A stretch of DNA of 9,474 bases from an uncultured Ruminiclostridium sp. (GCA_910585505.1 CAJUFF010000110.1:1-9474); one strand, 5' to 3'. Positions 1 through 6,412 are shown, numbered from the stretch's first letter. Translations and numbers: made by a program. Notes: generated by a model not told the origin, from the sequence alone.

Positions 1-24
1 CATTGAACGGCGTTTTTCGATTTT

Positions 25-79
25 ATATCAATCCCTTTTAAACTGACGTAATACCCACAGTTTTAAAAAAGATTGATAT
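25..79. repeat. Imperfect hairpin abutting the spoIIID 3' end
   Basis: The left arm at 25-45 and right arm at 58-79 are inverted copies with one length difference: ATATCAATC pairs GATTGATAT, and CTTTTAAACTG pairs CAGTTTTAAAA. The loop is 12 nt. It follows spoIIID directly and its last bases touch the gene's stop codon (79-81). No T-run follows on the minus strand, so it is not a classical intrinsic terminator, although it could act in 3' end formation. The outer sequence GATTGATATTATTCC (71-85) is within one base of the reverse complement of 9125-9139, so this hairpin appears to belong to the same dispersed family as the one at 9086-9126. Confidence 0.55.
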
Positions 80-450
80 TATTCCGTTTCTCTAAGCTCA
101 CTGTACTTTTTTCGGGTGGCTAATCCGCCTCTTATATGTCTTTCCTGCTTGTTTTTTTCCAAAACCTCCTTTACCTGCTTTTGCAGTACGGGGTTTACTT
201 TTTCGAGTCTTGCGGTTATATCTTGATGAACCGTGCTTTTGCTGATTCCGAATACTTTTGCCGCGCTTCTTACGGTAGCTTCATTTTCCACTATGTACTT
301 TCCGAGGCTTACGCATCTTTCCTGTTTTGTTCCGAAGTCTTGAACTGTTGAAGTATTCCCTTTTGGTGACATTGTTTCGCCCCTTTGCTTAATTTTTTCC
401 GCTTTTTCCGTTACGGATATTTTATTGTATGCAGACAAATTCTCCATCAT
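79..450 (-). CDS. spoIIID: Sporulation transcriptional regulator SpoIIID
   Basis: This is a small DNA-binding regulator that in Bacillus and Clostridia adjusts sigma-E and sigma-K dependent transcription in the mother cell during sporulation. The conserved core runs from about residue 48 to 117: LGKYIVE, then a helix-turn-helix at about 58-77 (TVRSAAKVFGISKSTVHQD), then the C-terminal basic RHIRGG..ATRKKY segment, all matching known SpoIIID proteins. The longest frame (123 aa) has an N-terminal extension of about 35 residues compared with the roughly 90 aa B. subtilis protein. An internal ATG at 370-372 with AAAGGGG upstream would give 97 aa, closer to family length. The first ATG pair (445-450) also has AAGGG upstream, so the start is unresolved. 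It is divergent from the ATPase gene across a 94-bp spacer that must hold both promoters; I could not identify a clear sigma-E promoter there. Confidence 0.93.
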   Translation of the reverse strand: MMENLSAYNKISVTEKAEKIKQRGETMSPKGNTSTVQDFGTKQERCVSLGKYIVENEATVRSAAKVFGISKSTVHQDITARLEKVNPVLQKQVKEVLEKNKQERHIRGGLATRKKYSELRETE

Positions 451-544
451 TACAACCCTTGTTTGTCCGTTTGCAAAAGTACAAGTCTATTTTTTGTCTT
501 TTCCACATATTTATTGTAAAAAAGGACAAGGAGGATAACGGAAA

Positions 545-3364
545 GTGGAAAGAGCGTCTGGATTGCTTGTTAGAAGAAAAGCCGCCGTGGATAATAAGCA
601 GCCGCATATTAAAACACAATCGTACCGTTCAAAGGAGCATACTAACATGGTCGACCGCGCCATGTCGAGCGCTGATAAGAGGTTTCCCGAAGAGGTTTTT
701 TCGGGGGAGGTTTCTTTGGACAGCAAAACGCCTAACCGCATTAGAGCGGAAATAGGCGCGAGAAGGGAAAAAAAGCTTTCAGGCATGGAAAAGTCAAGTG
801 CTGCCAAAGCCTTGGAAAAACCGATGTTATCTGTAAAAACAGATTCGGAACATATGGGTCTCACTTCGTCAGAGGCAAAAAAACGCCTTTCGGATGACGG
901 TCCCAATACTCTTGAGCAGAAGAAAAAGAGAAAAGCCCTAAAAATGTTTGCGGGGCAGTTCAAGGACGCTATGGTTATGATACTGATGGCGGCCACGGCG
1001 GTGTCGGTGGTTATGGGAGAGTATTACGACGCGCTGACAATATTGGTGATCGTGGTATTGAACGCCGTATTGGGTTTCGCTCAGGAATATCGGACGGAAA
1101 AGACACTTGAGACCATAAAAGCCATTGCCGCTCCTACCGCCAAAGTAAAAAGAGACGGCGCGCTTACCGTTATTCCCTCTGAAAATGTGGTAAGGGGGGA
1201 TCTGGTGTTTCTTGAAGCGGGGGACAGAGTGCCCGCCGATTGTGAAATAGTCGAGTGTATGGCTTTACAATGCGACGAATCCGCTCTGACGGGTGAAAGC
1301 GTTCCCGCCGACAAAATGGCAGCCGCAGTAAATAAGGGGGTTCTTAATCAGAAGGGCGCCGTTTATATGGGTACGGTTGTCACGAAGGGACACTGCGCGG
1401 CGGAAGTTTTCGCCACGGGAAAATCCACCCAAATGGGTATGGTGTCAAATATGCTCAGCGAGATAGAAGAGGAAAAAACTCCGCTTCAGAAGCGTCTGGG
1501 TGAATTGGGGAAAATCATAGGGATAACCTGCGTTATTATCTGTATTCTGGTGAGCGTTATAGGGATTTTGAGAGGAAACGAAATCTTCGATATGCTTTTT
1601 GTGGGGATTACCTTGGCTGTGGCGGCAATACCGGAGGGACTGCCCGCTACTGTAACCATAGCTCTTGCTTTGGCGGTAAGACGAATATATAAGCAAAAGG
1701 CGCTGGTGAACAAACTGCATTCGGTGGAAACGTTAGGCTGCGCAAACGTGATTTGCACCGATAAAACCGGTACCCTTACCGCCAACAAAATGACAGTTAC
1801 CGAAATATTTACCTTAAGCGGCGGAAAAGAGGTAAAAGCGTCGGATCACATATCAAAAATGCTCTTCACCTGCGGGGCGGTCTGCAACAACTCCGATGGG
1901 GAAAACGGTGATCCGACGGAATCTGCTCTTATAATATCCGCCGGGAACGCAGGGGTAAACGTATCGGGCTATAAAAGAATATCGGAAATTCCCTTTGACA
2001 GCGGTACAAGGTTTATGGAAGTGACGGTAAAATCGTCGGCCGGAGAAACGGTCAGCTTTTTAAAGGGAGCTTCGGATACGGTGTTGGAAAAATGCTCCCA
2101 ATACCTCGGCGCAAATGGAGTTGAGACGCTTGGCGCATCCGTAAAGCGCAGAATCGCCGAGGCGGTGGAAAAAATGACAGGAAGAGGTTTAAGAGCGCTG
2201 GCATTTGCCTATAAAACCGCCGGAAACGACCGATACATTTTTATAGGACTTCAGGGAATGGAGGATCCGTTACGGCCGGAAATCAGAGGAGCGGTGAAAA
2301 AGTGCGAAAAAGCGGGAATCAGGATTATTATGCTGACGGGAGACCATATAAACACCGCCGCCGAGATAGCTTCGAGGGCGGGTATTATGAAGAAGGGACA
2401 AAAAGCGTATACCGGAGCCGAATTGGCTTTAATGAGCGACAAAGAGCTTTCGGAAAAGCTGGATAGCGCTGCGGTGTTTGCAAGAGTAAGCCCGGCAGAT
2501 AAGCTCAGGATAGTGCGTATGCTTAAAAAACAGGGCAATATTGTGGCTATGACAGGGGATGGCGTAAACGACGCTCCTGCGGTAAAGGAAGCGGCGATAG
2601 GCGTAGCCATGGGAAAAACCGGTACCGATGTCACCAAGGAGGCGGCAAAGCTCGTGCTTTTGGACGACAATTTCGCCACTCTCGTAAATGCGGTGGAGCA
2701 GGGAAGGACGGTTTATTCCAATATCCGCAAATTTATAAGGTATATGCTGTCCTGCAACATCGGTGAGGTGTTTACAATGCTGTTTGCCATGCTTTTGGGT
2801 CTTCCGGTGGTTCTGCTGCCGATTCAGCTTCTGCTTATAAATCTTGTAACAGACGGACTTCCCGCAATCGCTCTTGGAATGGAGCCATGTGACAGTAATA
2901 TTATGGATCTTCCCCCCCGAAAGAGCGATGAAAGTATTTTCGCTGGTGGAATGCTGTGGAGCATTCTTATAAGAGGACTGGCGATAGGAGTTGTGTCGGT
3001 GTTGAGTTTCCAAGCTGTTTTTGGAGGCTTTGGACTCGAAGCGGCAAGAACGGCGGCAATGGTTACTCTGAGCCTTTCACAGTTAATATTTGTGTTTGAG
3101 TGTAAAACGGAGGGGCGGGGAATTTTTAACGCCCGCTATCTTTCAAACCCAAGACTTATCGCCGCGGTGCTGATAAGCTTGCTGTTGACATTGGGTGTTG
3201 TTTATGTATCGGGGCTTTCTTCTGTTTTCGATACGGTGTTTCTTGATACGTCAATACTTCTGCAAAGCGTTCTGTATTCTATGGCAGTGCCGTTTATCCG
3301 TGGTATATGGCTTTTTATCAGGGGCAATAAGGAAGTATCCGGCGGGTATGACAATATAAAATAA
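545..3364 (+). CDS. Calcium-type cation-translocating P-type ATPase (P2 family)
   Basis: ATP-driven cation pump of the inner membrane, most likely exporting Ca2+. Motifs in order (numbering from GTG 545): cation-ATPase N domain from about 104 (GLTSSEAKKRL..GPN), actuator TGES at 249-252, PEGLP in M4 at 363-367, phosphorylation site DKTGT with D406, nucleotide-binding KGA around 507, DPLR at 574-577, hinge TGDGVND at 670-676. Putative ligands E364 (M4), N738 and E741 (M5), N766, T769 and D770 (M6) match the SERCA Ca2+ sites; the M8 glutamate is not clearly conserved. About ten membrane segments are present. The first about 100 residues are a basic, unrecognised extension. Two good starts exist: GTG 545 behind AAGGAGG (528-534) and ATG 647 behind AAAGGAG (631-637, 905 aa). 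I give the longer; ATG 647 is nearly as likely. The neighbouring operon encodes a protein with Ca2+-loop-like repeats. Confidence 0.95.
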   Translation: MERASGLLVRRKAAVDNKQPHIKTQSYRSKEHTNMVDRAMSSADKRFPEEVFSGEVSLDSKTPNRIRAEIGARREKKLSGMEKSSAAKALEKPMLSVKTDSEHMGLTSSEAKKRLSDDGPNTLEQKKKRKALKMFAGQFKDAMVMILMAATAVSVVMGEYYDALTILVIVVLNAVLGFAQEYRTEKTLETIKAIAAPTAKVKRDGALTVIPSENVVRGDLVFLEAGDRVPADCEIVECMALQCDESALTGESVPADKMAAAVNKGVLNQKGAVYMGTVVTKGHCAAEVFATGKSTQMGMVSNMLSEIEEEKTPLQKRLGELGKIIGITCVIICILVSVIGILRGNEIFDMLFVGITLAVAAIPEGLPATVTIALALAVRRIYKQKALVNKLHSVETLGCANVICTDKTGTLTANKMTVTEIFTLSGGKEVKASDHISKMLFTCGAVCNNSDGENGDPTESALIISAGNAGVNVSGYKRISEIPFDSGTRFMEVTVKSSAGETVSFLKGASDTVLEKCSQYLGANGVETLGASVKRRIAEAVEKMTGRGLRALAFAYKTAGNDRYIFIGLQGMEDPLRPEIRGAVKKCEKAGIRIIMLTGDHINTAAEIASRAGIMKKGQKAYTGAELALMSDKELSEKLDSAAVFARVSPADKLRIVRMLKKQGNIVAMTGDGVNDAPAVKEAAIGVAMGKTGTDVTKEAAKLVLLDDNFATLVNAVEQGRTVYSNIRKFIRYMLSCNIGEVFTMLFAMLLGLPVVLLPIQLLLINLVTDGLPAIALGMEPCDSNIMDLPPRKSDESIFAGGMLWSILIRGLAIGVVSVLSFQAVFGGFGLEAARTAAMVTLSLSQLIFVFECKTEGRGIFNARYLSNPRLIAAVLISLLLTLGVVYVSGLSSVFDTVFLDTSILLQSVLYSMAVPFIRGIWLFIRGNKEVSGGYDNIK

Positions 3365-3479
3365 TATTTTAGTGTAAAATGACGGTTGATTTATTATCGA
3401 GGTTATGCTATTATTTTATTAACGGATTATAATCTGAAAAAAATGATACATTATGTGCAGCAGACGAAATTTTAAAGTA
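3365..3479. other. Intergenic spacer, no gene seen
   Basis: An AT-rich stretch after the ATPase stop codon. It holds only a short palindrome (GATTATAATC near 3425-3434) and no open frame with a ribosome binding site. No terminator sits immediately after the ATPase; the first one is at 3534-3572. Confidence 0.6.
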
Positions 3480-3509
3480 TTGATACTGATTATTTCAGAA
3501 GCTTATAAT
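3480..3509 (+). promoter_or_regulatory. Candidate sigma-A promoter upstream of a terminator
   Basis: TTGATA at 3480-3485, an 18-bp spacer, then TATAAT at 3504-3509. Predicted initiation around 3516 would make a transcript of only about 55 nt before the terminator at 3534-3572, unless polymerase reads through toward the operon at 3897. It could instead be a chance match in AT-rich DNA. Confidence 0.4.
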
Positions 3510-3533
3510 ATAATATAATATGTTATGATTGTG

Positions 3534-3572
3534 AAAAAGGGAACGTCCGTTAAAAAGGACGTTTCTTTTTTT
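3534..3572 (+). terminator. Strong intrinsic terminator
   Basis: A 15-bp stem pairs 3534-3548 with 3557-3571, allowing G-T wobbles at 3541/3564 and 3539/3566. The core is AACGTCC / GGACGTT around an 8-nt loop. The T-rich right arm (TTTCTTTTTTT) provides the U-tract, and the A-run at 3534-3538 makes it potentially bidirectional. It lies 170 bp beyond the ATPase stop and separates that gene from the sigma factor operon. Confidence 0.8.
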
Positions 3573-3641
3573 GAACGTCGCATCTCTATTTGCATTACTA
3601 TATTTTTTGAAAAAGTGATTTTTGCTTTTATATTAGGGTAT

Positions 3642-3788
3642 GTTTGAAAAATCGAAAACGCCGTCTTTTCGCCCCCGACGGCCATATTCTGCGGCAAAAA
3701 GTTTTGTCAAACGACGGTTTGACTGCGTTTTTTTCCTTGAAGCTAACTATTTTGGGTCAAAAATCCGTTATTTTCTCTATTTTCAAAC
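3642..3788. repeat. Possible small inverted-repeat-flanked element
   Basis: A 147-bp segment bounded by the 9-bp inverted repeat GTTTGAAAA (3642-3650) / TTTTCAAAC (3780-3788). Inside are GCCGTC (3660-3665) / GACGGC (3677-3682) and GTCAAAC (3706-3712) / GTTTGAC (3717-3723). Its base composition is more GC-rich than the surrounding spacer, which suggests a miniature inserted element or dispersed repeat. Only one copy is visible here, so mobility is unproven. Confidence 0.3.
3706..3734 (+). terminator. Weak terminator-like hairpin
   Basis: GTCAAAC (3706-3712), loop GACG, GTTTGAC (3717-3723), then TGCG and a run of seven T (3728-3734). The 4-nt gap between stem and T-run and the short stem make this a weak candidate. 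It may simply be part of the inverted-repeat segment 3642-3788. Confidence 0.35.
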
Positions 3789-3832
3789 CAGCTCCAGTAG
3801 AATAGAAAGAAAAAAATTTTAAAAAAATGAAT

Positions 3833-3846
3833 GGATTTATAAATCC
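3833..3846. promoter_or_regulatory. 14-bp perfect palindrome upstream of the operon
   Basis: GGATTTATAAATCC is perfectly self-complementary and lies 50 bp before the start codon of the Cys-rich protein gene. It could be an operator, or a hairpin in the leader. No ECF-type promoter hexamers could be assigned with confidence nearby. Confidence 0.3.
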
Positions 3847-3896
3847 GAATCGTATTACATATGATGATCAAAAAAATAATAGGAGGAAAAATTTAA

Positions 3897-4907
3897 ATGA
3901 AAAAAACAATTTCCTTGATATTATCGGCCATTTCCGTTTTTACCTTAAGCGCAGCGCCGATTTTAGCAGAAAATGCGCGGGCGGTTGATGACACCTCCTG
4001 CTATGGCATATGCCTGAACTCGGTAAATTCATGTTTTTACACCGACACGAACAACGACGGAACCTGTGATAACTGCGGTGTAAAGGGAACTCACGGTTAC
4101 TGCTATATAGGCGGTTACACTGATTCCGACGGAAACGGAGTCTGTGATAATTGCGGCGCAAGCGTAAAACACGGCTTTTGCCACGGTGTATATTACAGTG
4201 ACGCGAACAAGGACGGAATCTGCGATAACTGCGGTATAAGCGGAAGACACGGTTACTGTTACGGGGTGTATTACAACGACGCCAATGCAGACGAAATCTG
4301 TGATAACTGCGGCGTTAGCGGAATTCACGGGTATTGTCATTTCGCCTATTACGCCGATTCAAACGCAGACGGAATATGTGATAATTGCGGTTCGGGCGTG
4401 AAACACGGCTACTGTCACAGCGTATATTACTCCGACGCCGACAGAAACGGAATCTGCGACAACTGCGGAGTAAACGGAAAGCATGGTTATTGTCACGGCG
4501 TATATTATTCCGATTCAAACGGAGACAAAATCTGTGATAACTGCGGCGTAAGCGGAAGGCACGGTTATTGCCGTACGGGATATTACAATGACGCCAACAA
4601 GGATGGTGTTTGTGACAACTGCGGCATTAGCGGAATCCATACGTACTGCCATATTGGGTTCTACGCCGACGCTGACGGCGACGGTATCTGCGATAGCTGC
4701 GGCGTAAACGGAAGCCTCGGCCATTGCCGCACAGGCCGCTACGCAGATATCAACAACGACGGAATCTGCGACAACTGTGGATTAAGCGCAAAGCACGGCC
4801 ATTGCGGCGGAAATTACATCAATACAAATGCGAACTTCGGCAGCGGAAGCTGTGGCGGTCACCATGGCGGACATCACGGCGGAGGACGCCGCCACGGCTG
4901 CCGTTGA
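3897..4907 (+). CDS. Secreted Cys-rich ten-repeat protein with Ca2+-loop-like motifs and a His-rich tail
   Basis: 336 aa. Residues 1 to about 25-29 form a signal peptide (KK, hydrophobic core, then ILA or ARA cleavage-type sequences). Residues 47-303 are ten tandem repeats, the first of 23 and the other nine of exactly 26 residues. Each has a Dx[DN]xDGxCD loop resembling dockerin or thrombospondin-3 calcium loops, followed by CDNCG and, five residues after the second Cys, HGYC. The tail (304-336) is Gly/His rich (HHGGHHGGG) and ends HGCR. By count there are about 35 Cys. No catalytic domain is seen. AGGAGG at 3881-3886 fixes the start with a 10-nt spacer. It is the first gene of an operon, 24 bp before the ECF sigma gene, so it is probably a major target and possibly a ligand-binding partner of that system. 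Binding of Ca2+ or Zn2+, or disulphide bonding, is inferred from motifs only. Confidence 0.85.
   Translation: MKKTISLILSAISVFTLSAAPILAENARAVDDTSCYGICLNSVNSCFYTDTNNDGTCDNCGVKGTHGYCYIGGYTDSDGNGVCDNCGASVKHGFCHGVYYSDANKDGICDNCGISGRHGYCYGVYYNDANADEICDNCGVSGIHGYCHFAYYADSNADGICDNCGSGVKHGYCHSVYYSDADRNGICDNCGVNGKHGYCHGVYYSDSNGDKICDNCGVSGRHGYCRTGYYNDANKDGVCDNCGISGIHTYCHIGFYADADGDGICDSCGVNGSLGHCRTGRYADINNDGICDNCGLSAKHGHCGGNYINTNANFGSGSCGGHHGGHHGGGRRHGCR
4035..4805 (+). repeat. Tandem 78-bp coding repeats
   Basis: Ten in-frame units within the Cys-rich protein gene: one of 69 bp, then nine of 78 bp. Units are well conserved at the protein level (CDNCG, HGYC, YY) but diverged in synonymous positions and in the residues between motifs. 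This points to old duplication with selection on the cysteines rather than recent expansion. The loop is degenerate in some units (DANADE, DSNGDK), and unit nine lacks the central His. Confidence 0.9.
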
Positions 4908-4931
4908 AGCAAATATAAAAGGAAAGCCGAT

Positions 4932-5414
4932 ATGCGAAGTGACCAAGAGGTAAACAGAGCCATCGAACGGTATTCTGATACCGTTCGCAGGCTTTGTATG
5001 ATACGTTTGAAAAATTATGCCGATACTGAGGACATATTTCAGACAGTTTTCTTGAAATATGTCCTCAGTTCCGTTTCATTTGAAAATGAAGAGCACGAGA
5101 AGGCGTGGTTTATTAGGGTAACTATAAACGCTTGCAAGGATCTGCTCAAAAGCTTCTTCAGAAGTCACGCGGTTTCTCTTGATGAGATAGCGGAGCAGGC
5201 CTCCGAGTGCCCACCGGATTACAGGGATGTTTTGGAAGCTGTAATGTCCCTTCCCCAAAAGTACAGGGACGTGGTATATCTGCATTATTATGAGGATTAT
5301 ACTGCCGCAGAGATAGGACATATATTGGGAAAGAATGTAAATACGGTATACACCCTTTTGACGCGTTCCAAGCAGATGCTTCGTGAGAAGTTGGGAGGTG
5401 ACGGATATGAATAA
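4932..5414 (+). CDS. ECF-type RNA polymerase sigma factor
   Basis: 160 aa, normal for a group 4 (extracytoplasmic function) sigma factor. Region 2 spans about residues 8-75, with the conserved core DTEDIFQTVFLKYV (31-44) and the EHEKAWFIRVTINACKD segment (54-70). Region 4 spans about 97-155, with a helix-turn-helix around 123-148 (YTAAEIGHILGKNVNTVYTLLTRSK). It directs RNA polymerase to a regulon that probably includes its own operon. ATG 4932 is preceded by AAAAGGAAA (4917-4925). The stop codon overlaps the anti-sigma start by 8 bp, implying translational coupling. Oddly, two perfect inverted repeats (4964-4987 and 5025-5069) lie inside the first 140 bp of the gene, which should fold strongly in the mRNA. 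Confidence 0.93.
   Translation: MRSDQEVNRAIERYSDTVRRLCMIRLKNYADTEDIFQTVFLKYVLSSVSFENEEHEKAWFIRVTINACKDLLKSFFRSHAVSLDEIAEQASECPPDYRDVLEAVMSLPQKYRDVVYLHYYEDYTAAEIGHILGKNVNTVYTLLTRSKQMLREKLGGDGYE
4964..4987 (+). repeat. Perfect 10-bp hairpin in the sigma factor coding region
   Basis: CGAACGGTAT (4964-4973), loop TCTG, ATACCGTTCG (4978-4987). It begins 32 nt inside the sigma gene, close enough to the start codon to affect ribosome loading if formed in the mRNA. Confidence 0.85.
5025..5069 (+). repeat. Perfect 17-bp hairpin in the sigma factor coding region
   Basis: ACTGAGGACATATTTCA (5025-5041) and its exact reverse complement at 5053-5069, with an 11-nt loop. It lies over codons for the conserved region 2 core (DTEDIFQ...LKYVLS), so the palindrome coexists with a normal protein sequence. 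Stem and loop sizes resemble the intergenic variable-stem hairpins of this window, although the loop does not carry their core motif. Confidence 0.9.
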
Positions 5415-6144
5415 TGAATTTAAAGAAATATTTGACAGCGTAAAAGCAGAAGAGTCTTTAAAAAACAGTACCAAGGTATTTCTTGCGGAAAAAATCCGCA
5501 GTTATACCAAGACGAAAACGCCAAAAAGAAAAATTTTTCTTTGCGCTGCGGCCTGCGCCTGTATGCTGCTTTTGGTGGGGACAGGCGGGCTTTATTTCAC
5601 TCCCACGTCTGAGATAAGCATAGATATAAATCCCTCGTTGGTTATGAGCATAAACCGTTTTGACCGGGTTATATCAATGAACGGACTTAATAAAGACGGT
5701 AAGGAGCTGTTGGGAGAGCTTGACGTAAGATTTAAAAATTACGTTGACGCGGTAAATTTAATACTGGAAAACGGCAAAATTTCCGCACTGCTTTCAAATG
5801 ACGATATTATGACAATTACCGTTACCGGAACCGACGAGGAGCAGACTGTCAGAATCTTTTCCGATGTGGAGGAATGTACGTCCGGACATGAGAATGCGCA
5901 CTGCTATTACTCTTCCTCGGATGAAACCGAGGCGGCTCACAACGCCGGGCTTTCCTGCGGGAAATATAAGCTTTTTCAGCAGGCAAAGGCTCTTGATCCG
6001 GATATCACCCCGGAAATGATACAAAGCATGACCGTGAAAGAAATACATGAGCTTATCGACGCGCTTTTGGCGGAAAATTCCGTTGAAACGTCATCAGGCA
6101 TATTGAACGGTCATCACGGCTCGAACGGTCACGGACACGGATAA
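5407..6144 (+). CDS. Membrane-anchored RsgI-type anti-sigma factor
   Basis: 245 aa from ATG 5407. The start was chosen because GGGAGGTG (5393-5400) sits 6 nt upstream and the ATG overlaps the sigma stop codon; an upstream GTG at 5383 lacks such a site. Residues 1-40 are cytoplasmic and should bind the sigma factor. A membrane helix spans about 42-64. The extracytoplasmic part opens with SIDINPSLVMSINRFDRVI (71-89), the signature of the RsgI N-terminal/periplasmic family, followed by NKDGKELL. It continues with C157, H161, H165, C166, H178, C184, then a conserved-looking AKALDPDITPEMIQSMTVKEIHELIDAL block (193-220) and a Gly/His tail (GHHGSNGHGHG). Role: hold the sigma factor inactive until an outside signal is sensed. 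The Cys/His content and the cysteine-rich product of the same operon suggest metal or redox sensing, but this is inference. Confidence 0.87.
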   Translation: MNNEFKEIFDSVKAEESLKNSTKVFLAEKIRSYTKTKTPKRKIFLCAAACACMLLLVGTGGLYFTPTSEISIDINPSLVMSINRFDRVISMNGLNKDGKELLGELDVRFKNYVDAVNLILENGKISALLSNDDIMTITVTGTDEEQTVRIFSDVEECTSGHENAHCYYSSSDETEAAHNAGLSCGKYKLFQQAKALDPDITPEMIQSMTVKEIHELIDALLAENSVETSSGILNGHHGSNGHGHG

Positions 6145-6150
6145 TTCCGA

Positions 6151-6291
6151 GGCTGTTATGTCACAGTACGACCCCTCCGCATATACTGCTAAAGAGCAGG
6201 GAATCCCGTAGGTGAGGGCGGAGGGTAATGGAAACATTCATGAAAAGCCACAGCCACCCAAGTGATTGGGACTTACCTGCTGAATATAAAT
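6151..6291 (+). ncRNA. Candidate structured non-coding RNA, family not assigned
   Basis: No open frame lies between the anti-sigma stop and the terminator at 6292, but complementary segments are dense: GGCTGT (6151-6156) / ACAGCC (6250-6255); CCCTCCGC (6173-6180) / GCGGAGGG (6218-6225); CTGCT (6186-6190) / AGCAG (6195-6199) with an AAAG loop; AATG-GAAA-CATT (6227-6238); CCCA (6257-6260) / TGGG (6267-6270). AGGT at 6210-6213, inside the second stem, can pair with ACCT at 6275-6278 as a pseudoknot. A terminator follows at once and the next gene has its own promoter, so this looks like a free-standing RNA rather than a riboswitch. The Clostridial raiA-motif RNA is the first family to test; I could not confirm it by eye. 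M-box was considered because of the TAGGTGAGG string and not supported. Confidence 0.5.
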
Positions 6292-6327
6292 AAAGCCTCC
6301 CGTCTGATGACGGGGGGCTTTGGGTTT
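6292..6327 (+). terminator. Intrinsic terminator after the candidate ncRNA / sigma operon
   Basis: AAAGCCTCCCGTC (6292-6304), loop TGAT, GACGGGGGGCTTT (6309-6321), a 13-bp stem with a single T-G wobble, then GGGTTTTC. The T-run is short, but the stem is very stable. It ends both the operon 3897-6144 and any RNA made from 6151 onward. Confidence 0.8.
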
Positions 6328-6345
6328 TCAGAGGGTCTCTTATAC

Positions 6346-6404
6346 TAATTCTCAATCATCTTGCAGACAAAATTTCACAGGGTCCACAAGATGATTGAGA
6401 ATTA
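6346..6404. repeat. Variable-stem hairpin e
   Basis: An 18-bp perfect stem, TAATTCTCAATCATCTTG (6346-6363) / 6387-6404, with a 23-nt interior containing GAC...GTC and the core ACAAAATTT. It is preceded by TTATAC, the same flank as the hairpin at 9427. Its loop region 6362-6388 matches the reverse complement of 9381-9407 at 21 of 27 positions, although the stems are unrelated. Confidence 0.75.
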
Positions 6405-6412
6405 CACCCAAA

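Noticed and set aside
511..996. A 161-codon minus-strand frame opposite the ATPase N terminus
   Set aside because: It is antisense to a well-supported coding region and shows no recognisable domain; a shadow of the ATPase codons.
3640..3822. A 60-codon plus-strand open frame starting MFEKSK
   Set aside because: No ribosome binding site, and it runs through several inverted repeats of the 3642-3788 segment. The composition looks structural rather than coding.
6200..6280. M-box (Mg2+) riboswitch, suggested by TAGGTGAGG and CTGCTAAAG strings
   Set aside because: The order of the conserved segments does not match the M-box, and no transporter gene follows the terminator.
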